This document shows, piece after piece, positions 59,319 through 64,000 of a DNA stretch of 64,000 nucleotides. The first letter of the stretch is position 1. Every line of letters starts with the position of its first letter. A program made the translations under genes and the position numbers. A model generated the notes under the pieces. The model was given only the letters and a program-made list of their open reading frames with translations. It ran no database searches and had not been told where the DNA came from. The stretch comes from Roseiarcus sp963741405. Its GTDB lineage: Bacteria > Pseudomonadota > Alphaproteobacteria > Rhizobiales > Beijerinckiaceae. The DNA is taken from contig CAVUHX010000042.1 in NCBI GenBank assembly GCA_963741405.1, positions 1 through 64,000 of the forward strand, given 5' to 3'.

Positions 59319-60590
59319 ATGTCAACCTCTTTGCACTCGGCCGACCATTCCGGGAAATTATCCGGCCTTGTCGGAGCGTGGATCGGAAAGATCATCTTTG
59401 TGCTCGTCGTAGCGGTCCTGGTGGCGGGCGCGATCTATCTTCTCGGCTGGAGCAAGCTCGAAGTCAGCAGCGGGATCGTCGGGCCGCTTGTCTCCCTTTT
59501 CGTCGCCGCGCTTTTTGCCCTGGCGCCCTTGCTTGCATGCTTTGCTCACACGATTTCGATCGATCGTCAGATAGAGAAGTTGGATGGTCTTGTGCTTTCC
59601 AAGATTAAGGAAACACAGTACTTCGTGATAGCGAAATCGAGTCTCGCGTCAGTACGCCCGGCGTCTGTAAAGGAGCCTGATTTTGTCGTTCCTATGTTGT
59701 TATTCGCGGTCATAATCGTGTTCTGTTCTTTGATCTCGTTCATGTCGTTGTTTTGGCAGGAAGCCTTTATCCCGAAGTCGACTTTGCTGGGCGGTCTGCA
59801 TGTTCTACGGGATAACTTGACTGACAAACAGATCGCCACCTATCAGTCCGGCACGATGGTCGTAGCCGCCGTCGCCTTCGTCGGCGCATATCTCGCGCTC
59901 TTCAATCGACTGCTTGACCAGATCAACAACAACGATATTTACCCGATCTCATTCCACTACTTCAGCATCTGGCTGATTACGGCCATGGTCCTTGCCGCGG
60001 CGATGAGGCAGTTCGCGGGCGTATTCAGCATCACCGATAGCGCCGTCCTCCTGGCGATCGCTCTTGCGATCGGCGCGGCGCCGGCTCCTTTCTTCACCGC
60101 GTTCATCCATTGGGCTTTCAGCAAATTAAATATATCCGGCGATAAGGACGATCCCAGCCGAGCCAACATGCCGTCGAACTTGAACCTGCTCATGATCGAT
60201 GGTCTGGCGAATGAGAAGATCGATCGGCTTTCGGAACTCGGCATTTCGGACGCGCAGGTTCTGTCCTGCCAGAATCCGCTTATTCTTTGGGTTCGGCTCC
60301 CTTATGAGCTCGCACTTATCGTCGATTGGATCGCTCAAGCTCAGCTGTACGTATGTCTGCGGGAAGAGGGATTCCGAAAGGCTCGAGCGCAGCAAATCGG
60401 CGATATTCATAAATTCGTGTCGGTTCTGTCGAATTCCACGGCGGCGAGCGACCTGTGCGGAGACCTCGGGCTCAAGCCAAGCTATGTCGCGCCGCTTCTG
60501 GCGAGCTTCAAGGAGAACCCGTGTTTCGTGAGGCTCCGAGAAGTCAAGGAGGCAATGCTCCCCGAGCCGCCAGAGACCTCGACCGCTTGA
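59319..60590 (+). CDS. Membrane protein of unknown function, six helices
   Basis: 423 residues from ATG at 59319, with AAGGGGGGG upstream; the TTG at 59295 is less likely. About six helices (IIFVLVVAVLVAGAIYLLG, LVSLFVAALFALAPLLACF, VPMLLFAVIIVFCSLISFMS, MVVAAVAFVGAYLALF, SIWLITAMVLAAAM, LLAIALAIGAAPAPFF). A cytoplasmic C-terminal part of about 140 residues begins NLNLLMIDGLANEKIDRLSE and contains LVLDWI-like and GISDAQVLSC segments. This resembles a helix-hairpin-helix-like adaptor module seen in unnamed membrane proteins. Function unknown. Its stop codon touches the truncated amidohydrolase, marking a recombination junction. Confidence 0.75.
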   Translation: MSTSLHSADHSGKLSGLVGAWIGKIIFVLVVAVLVAGAIYLLGWSKLEVSSGIVGPLVSLFVAALFALAPLLACFAHTISIDRQIEKLDGLVLSKIKETQYFVIAKSSLASVRPASVKEPDFVVPMLLFAVIIVFCSLISFMSLFWQEAFIPKSTLLGGLHVLRDNLTDKQIATYQSGTMVVAAVAFVGAYLALFNRLLDQINNNDIYPISFHYFSIWLITAMVLAAAMRQFAGVFSITDSAVLLAIALAIGAAPAPFFTAFIHWAFSKLNISGDKDDPSRANMPSNLNLLMIDGLANEKIDRLSELGISDAQVLSCQNPLILWVRLPYELALIVDWIAQAQLYVCLREEGFRKARAQQIGDIHKFVSVLSNSTAASDLCGDLGLKPSYVAPLLASFKENPCFVRLREVKEAMLPEPPETSTA

Positions 60591-61451
60591 CTGTCCCGAC
60601 TGCGCTTCGGCGGCGCGGGCCGCGTCGCGGCGATGGATTCCGCAGGAGTCGACGTGCAGGCGCTGTCGTTGACGGCGCCCGGAGTCGAACAGCTCGAAGG
60701 CGAAGAGGCCAGAAAAGTCGCGCACGACACGAATGCGGCGCTCGCGGAAGCCGTCCGCCGTCATCCGACCCGCTTTTTCGGGCTCGCGTCGCTGCCGGTC
60801 GGCGATCCGCCGGCTGCCGTGGCGGAAATGGAGCGCGCGGCCGGCGATCACGGCTTCAAGGGACTTGCCGTCAACGGCCACCATCGCGGGCGTTATCTCG
60901 ACGACCGGTTCTTCTTCCCGATCCTGGCGCGCGCCGAGGCGCTGAAGCTGCCGATCTATCTCCACCCCACCCAACCGCCGCAGCCGGTGATCGACGCCTG
61001 GTTCGGCGGCCTGCCGCCGATGGTGAGCGAGATGATGGCCGGCGCAGGCTGGGGCTGGCACATCGAAACGGCGCTGCATGCGCTGCGCGTGATCCTCGGC
61101 GGCGTCTTCGACGCCCATCCGGGCTTGCAGATCGTCGTCGGCCATATGGGCGAGACGCTGCCGTTCATGATCGAGCGCGTCGACGTGATGGCGCCTTCGA
61201 TGACCGGGCTGAAGAAGCCGGTCAGCGCCTATCTGCGGGAGAACGTCCATTACACGTTCTCGGGCTTCAACTTCCTGCCGACCTTCCTCGACCTCCTCCT
61301 CCAGGTCGGCGTCGACCGGATCATGTTCTCGACCGACCACCCCTATCAGCCGATGGCCCCGGGCCGCGCATTCCTCGACCGCCTGCCGGTCAGTCCCGCC
61401 GATCGGGAAAGGATCGCGCACGGCAATGCGGAGCGGCCGTTCAGGCTGTGA
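60591..61451 (+). pseudogene. Amidohydrolase-family decarboxylase-like, 5' truncated
   Basis: Reads LRFGGAGRVAAMDSAGVDVQ, LSLTAPGVEQL, then PIYLHPTQPPQPV, VVGHMGETLPFMIERVD, and IMFSTDHPYQPM with the late metal-ligand Asp. This is the ACMSD/2,3-dihydroxybenzoate-decarboxylase type. Similarity starts directly after the stop of the membrane protein, in the same frame, with no start codon before ATG 60633. About 50 N-terminal residues, including the E-x-H or H-x-H metal site, are missing. Translation from 60633 would give 272 residues that probably lack activity. Confidence 0.75.
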
Positions 61452-61531
61452 GTCGGCAATCGGTCTCGACCGGCTTGCGCCTGGCTCCGCCCCTGGCTTC
61501 GGCCGCGGCTTCAGCGCCTCGCAAGGCGGCG

Positions 61532-61564
61532 GGAATAATAACATAACACATATGTTATTATTCC
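61532..61564. repeat. Perfect 14-bp AT-rich inverted repeat
   Basis: GGAATAATAACATA (61532-61545) pairs perfectly with TATGTTATTATTCC (61551-61564) around ACACA, in otherwise very GC-rich DNA. It lies between the convergent amidohydrolase and dgoA genes. No T-run follows. It could be an operator, a transcription stop for both strands, or a relic of a mobile element end. Confidence 0.8.
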
Positions 61565-61722
61565 GTTGGAAGAAAGTCGCCGCGCGACGCGATCCGGCGG
61601 CGACCGGCGAACGCCACGTCGCGGGTCGCGACATCGCGACAGGTTTTGGCGCCCAAGCTGTTGGAATCACTCGCTCGCTGCCAAAACGGCCGATCGGGCC
61701 GCGGGCCGCAAGCCAGACGCGC

Positions 61723-62340
61723 TCAGCCTTCCGCCTCCCGCCACGCCTCCGCGAACGCCCTCGCCTTCCCGGCCACTTCCCTCGCCGTCATCCCCGCCCG
61801 GTACAGCGCGCCGCCGATGCCGAAGCCGTCGGCCCCGGCCTTGCGGTAGGGGGCGATCCGTTCCGGCGTGATTCCGCCGACCGGAAAGAGCTGCGTCTCC
61901 CTGGGCAGGACGGAGCGCCAGGCCTTGACCACCTCGGGCGGCAGGCCTTCCGCGGGGAAGAGCTTGAGGCTTGCCGCTCCGAGGCTCTGCGCCGCGAAGG
62001 CCTCCGTCGGAGTCGCGACGCCGGGAAGGACGAACAGGCCAACCTTCAGCGCCCGCTCGATCACCGCGGGATCGGCATTGGGCGCGACGACCAGCCTCGC
62101 GCCGGCGGCCGCCGCGGACTCGACCGCGCCGGGCATGAGCACAGTCCCCGCGCCGACGAGGACGGCCTCGCCGAAGCGGGCGGCGATGATCTCGATGCTT
62201 TTCAGCGGATCGGGCGAGTTCAGCGGGACCTCGATCGCGCCGAAGCCGGCTTCGACGACGGCGGAGGCGATCGCTTCCGCTTCGTCGGGCTTGACGCCCC
62301 GGAGGATGGCGATCAGTGGAGCGGGCGCGAGAGGAATCAT
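61723..62340 (-). CDS. dgoA: 2-dehydro-3-deoxy-6-phosphogalactonate aldolase
   Basis: Class I aldolase that splits KDPGal into pyruvate and glyceraldehyde-3-phosphate. 205 residues: LIAILRGVKPDEAEAIASAV, FGAIEVPLNSPDPLKSIE with the catalytic Glu, VGAGTVLMPGAVESAAAAGA, VAPNADPAVIERA, and SLKLFPAEGLPPEVVKA with the Schiff-base Lys. It overlaps dgoK by 4 bases (ATGA). Together they complete galactonate breakdown (De Ley-Doudoroff route). Confidence 0.94.
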   Translation of the reverse strand: MIPLAPAPLIAILRGVKPDEAEAIASAVVEAGFGAIEVPLNSPDPLKSIEIIAARFGEAVLVGAGTVLMPGAVESAAAAGARLVVAPNADPAVIERALKVGLFVLPGVATPTEAFAAQSLGAASLKLFPAEGLPPEVVKAWRSVLPRETQLFPVGGITPERIAPYRKAGADGFGIGGALYRAGMTAREVAGKARAFAEAWREAEG

Positions 62341-63281
62341 GACAGCAATCCGGCTTGGCGGGCGAGGACGAAGAGCCCGCGCGCGGCGGCGCCAGGGGGC
62401 GCAGCCACGGCCTCCTCGCCCAGAACGGCGAACGCTGCAAGGTAACGCTTCACCAGCGCATTGGCTCCCGCGACGCGCGGAGCCTCGTGCGGAAACAGTC
62501 GCCGCGCCTCCGCAATCTCCGCCCCGACGAGGAGGCCGGAGAGATAATCCGCCGCATCGTCTTCGGCGAGGCCGCCGGTCAGCGGCAGGCTGCGGGCGCC
62601 GAACAGGGCGCCGAGCAGGCCCGAGCCTTTGTCGCCGCGCGTCGCCGCGGCGCCGCGTTCGACGCCGCGTGCGAAGGCTGTCCCGTCCGGCTTCCCCTTG
62701 GCTGAGCGGGCGAAGGCGCCGGCCAGCGTGTGGTCCTTGACGGCGGCGAACAGTTCTCCGGTCACGAAGGTTTTGAAGCGCTCGACGCGGCCCCCTTCGA
62801 CGATCGCCCATTTCGAATGCGAGCCGGGCAGAACGACGAGGCGGCCGCCCGCGTCCGCGATTCCCAGGATCTCGACTTCCTCGCCGCGCATGACGTCAGG
62901 CTCGCCATCCGCGGGCTCGAAGGACAGGCCGGGCGCGAGTCGAACGACGCGATCGTCCATCCGAACCTCGACGAGACCGGCGGCGATGTCGCGCGGATCG
63001 GCCGGGCATTTCACGTACGGCGCCTCGCGCCAGCCGTGCCGGCTGCCGACCATGCCCGAGGCGATGATCGGCAGATCGTCATGCGTGTCGAGCCATCCGC
63101 CGAGAAGGCGGCGCAGCGTGTCGGGAAAGCGACCCGGCGCGACGGTCGAGACCCCGTCTGCGGTGGCGCGTTCGTCGACGACCGCCCCGTCGCGCGCCAT
63201 CCGATAGGCGCGGAAGCTCGACGAGCCCCAGTCGACGGCGATCAGCGCGGGTGTAGGCGTCGTCACCTGGGCGTCGCTCAC
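62337..63281 (-). CDS. dgoK: 2-dehydro-3-deoxygalactonokinase
   Basis: Phosphorylates 2-dehydro-3-deoxygalactonate with ATP for the DgoA aldolase. 314 residues: IAVDWGSSSFRAYRMARDG (phosphate-binding loop of the ASKHA fold), IASGMVGSRHGWREAPYVKC, LVVLPGSHSKWAIVEGGRVE, FKTFVTGELFAAVKDHTL. GTG at 63281 overlaps the upstream stop (GTGA) and its own stop overlaps dgoA, so the three genes are translationally coupled. Confidence 0.94.
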   Translation of the reverse strand: MSDAQVTTPTPALIAVDWGSSSFRAYRMARDGAVVDERATADGVSTVAPGRFPDTLRRLLGGWLDTHDDLPIIASGMVGSRHGWREAPYVKCPADPRDIAAGLVEVRMDDRVVRLAPGLSFEPADGEPDVMRGEEVEILGIADAGGRLVVLPGSHSKWAIVEGGRVERFKTFVTGELFAAVKDHTLAGAFARSAKGKPDGTAFARGVERGAAATRGDKGSGLLGALFGARSLPLTGGLAEDDAADYLSGLLVGAEIAEARRLFPHEAPRVAGANALVKRYLAAFAVLGEEAVAAPPGAAARGLFVLARQAGLLS

Positions 63282-64000
63282 CTGCCGATGTCGCCTTCGG
63301 CGCGCTTCTTGTGAGCGGCGAGCGCCATCAGCCGGCGGTCGCGCCAGGCCGCGCGCTCGCCAAGCTTGTCGGCAGGCAGCAAGGCGCGGCGTTCAGCTTC
63401 GATTCCGTTCATCGCCGGACCGCTCCAGTCCACGCGCCGCTGGGTCGAAGGAAAGATTTGCGCGTAAATATGCTGGTATCGCGTGGCGTAGTCGCGCACC
63501 CCGCCCGGCGCATTGAGATCGATCGTCTCGAACGGCCCCATGAACGACCAGCGCAAGGCAAGACCGTCGCGCAGCGCGACGTCGACGTCCTCCGTGCTGG
63601 CGAAGCCGTCGGCGACCAGGCGGAAGGCCTCTTCGAGCAGGACGCCCTGCAGCCGGTTGACGATGAACCCGTCGATCTCCCGCTTGAGCGCGATCGGGGC
63701 GTGGCCGGCGGCCTCGAAGAACGACGCCGTGCGACGGACGATGCGGGGGTCGGTCCAGGCCGCGGGCACGATTTCGACCGCCGGAATGAGATACGGCGGG
63801 TTGATCGGATGGGCGACGAGGCAGCGGCCGCGGCCGGCAAGCTGTTCGGTGAAGAGCGACGGCAGTATCGCCGAAGTCGAGCTTGCGAGCACCGCGTCGG
63901 GCTCGGCGACCCGGTCGAGTTCGGCGAACACGCGCCGTTTGATCTCGAGATCCTCAGGGGTGTTCTCCTGGATGTGGCTCGCCCCGTCGAGCGCTTCCTC
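63278..64000 (-). CDS. 3-hydroxyacyl-CoA dehydrogenase-family protein (partial)
   Basis: Runs off the end of the window, so the 5' end (NAD-binding GxGxxG motif) is not visible. The visible 240 residues have EEALDGASHIQENTPEDLEI, VLASSTSAILPSLFTEQLAG with the catalytic-site Ser, VAHPINPPYLIPAVEIVP with the catalytic His, GFIVNRLQGVLLEEAFRLVA, and the C-terminal helical domain. This is the beta-hydroxyacid/L-gulonate-dehydrogenase (lambda-crystallin) type rather than a fatty-acid enzyme, consistent with the neighbouring sugar-acid genes. It is upstream of dgoK, overlapping by 4 bases. Confidence 0.88.
   Translation of the reverse strand, partial: EEALDGASHIQENTPEDLEIKRRVFAELDRVAEPDAVLASSTSAILPSLFTEQLAGRGRCLVAHPINPPYLIPAVEIVPAAWTDPRIVRRTASFFEAAGHAPIALKREIDGFIVNRLQGVLLEEAFRLVADGFASTEDVDVALRDGLALRWSFMGPFETIDLNAPGGVRDYATRYQHIYAQIFPSTQRRVDWSGPAMNGIEAERRALLPADKLGERAAWRDRRLMALAAHKKRAEGDIGR

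Overview
The window looks like a chromosomal segment of a GC-rich alphaproteobacterium, most likely Hyphomicrobiales (Rhizobiales, in the Beijerinckiaceae/Methylocystaceae neighbourhood). This is inferred from the sizes and sequences of RpoB and RpoC, the OpgG/OpgH pair, the Rhizobiales-type citryl-CoA lyase, the AmmeMemoRadiSam genes, and the insertion sequences and serine recombinases common in this order. No rRNA, tRNA or CRISPR array is visible.

Layout. 0-2.6 kb: an ISAs1-family transposase gene interrupted by a second insertion sequence with a visible 9-bp target duplication. 2.6-12.8 kb: rplJ-rplL-rpoB-rpoC, with an attenuator-like hairpin before rpoB, a strong terminator after rpoC, and one extra base that breaks rpoB. 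12.8-15 kb: a small hypothetical gene, a 3-methyladenine DNA glycosylase and a cation diffusion facilitator, all on the minus strand. 15.2-22.1 kb: a graveyard of mobile DNA with a sensor-protein remnant, an istB remnant, three pieces of one large serine recombinase family, and a second ISAs1 gene split by an intact IS4-like element with a 13-bp duplication. 22.3-26 kb: opgG/opgH glucan synthesis. 26.3-27.7 kb: glmU. 28-34 kb: an MFS remnant and a two-partner secretion locus (TpsB then TpsA). 34.2-38.2 kb: a broken phosphoesterase, a family 39 glycosyltransferase and a frameshifted short-chain dehydrogenase. 38.3-41 kb: divergent AmmeMemoRadiSam genes. 41-43.6 kb: a methyltransferase, a 62-bp duplication, a dead flavin monooxygenase and a DUF4239 fragment.

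43.8-50.5 kb holds a complete CUT1-type sugar ABC operon (binding protein, two permeases, ATPase) lying between truncated pieces of a CUT2 (ribose-type) operon: 'rbsB-like on one side, rbsA'-like plus lacI on the other. A near-perfect LacI-type operator precedes lacI. 50.5-54.9 kb is a regulator-controlled catabolic operon: divergent GntR/FCD regulator, then citryl-CoA lyase, a PaaK-like CoA ligase, a VOC protein and a glutathione transferase. 54.9-60.6 kb is a block of unfamiliar envelope genes (secreted protein, multi-module peptidoglycan hydrolase, lipoprotein, six-helix membrane protein) that abuts a 5'-truncated amidohydrolase gene. It is the best candidate for an undescribed system here. 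The window ends with dgoA-dgoK and a 3-hydroxyacyl-CoA dehydrogenase running off the edge, overlapping by a few bases as one operon.

Caution: single-base frameshifts occur in several otherwise well conserved genes (rpoB, the SDR, the phosphoesterase). The rpoB one is almost certainly an assembly or sequencing error, so some of the other breaks may be errors too.
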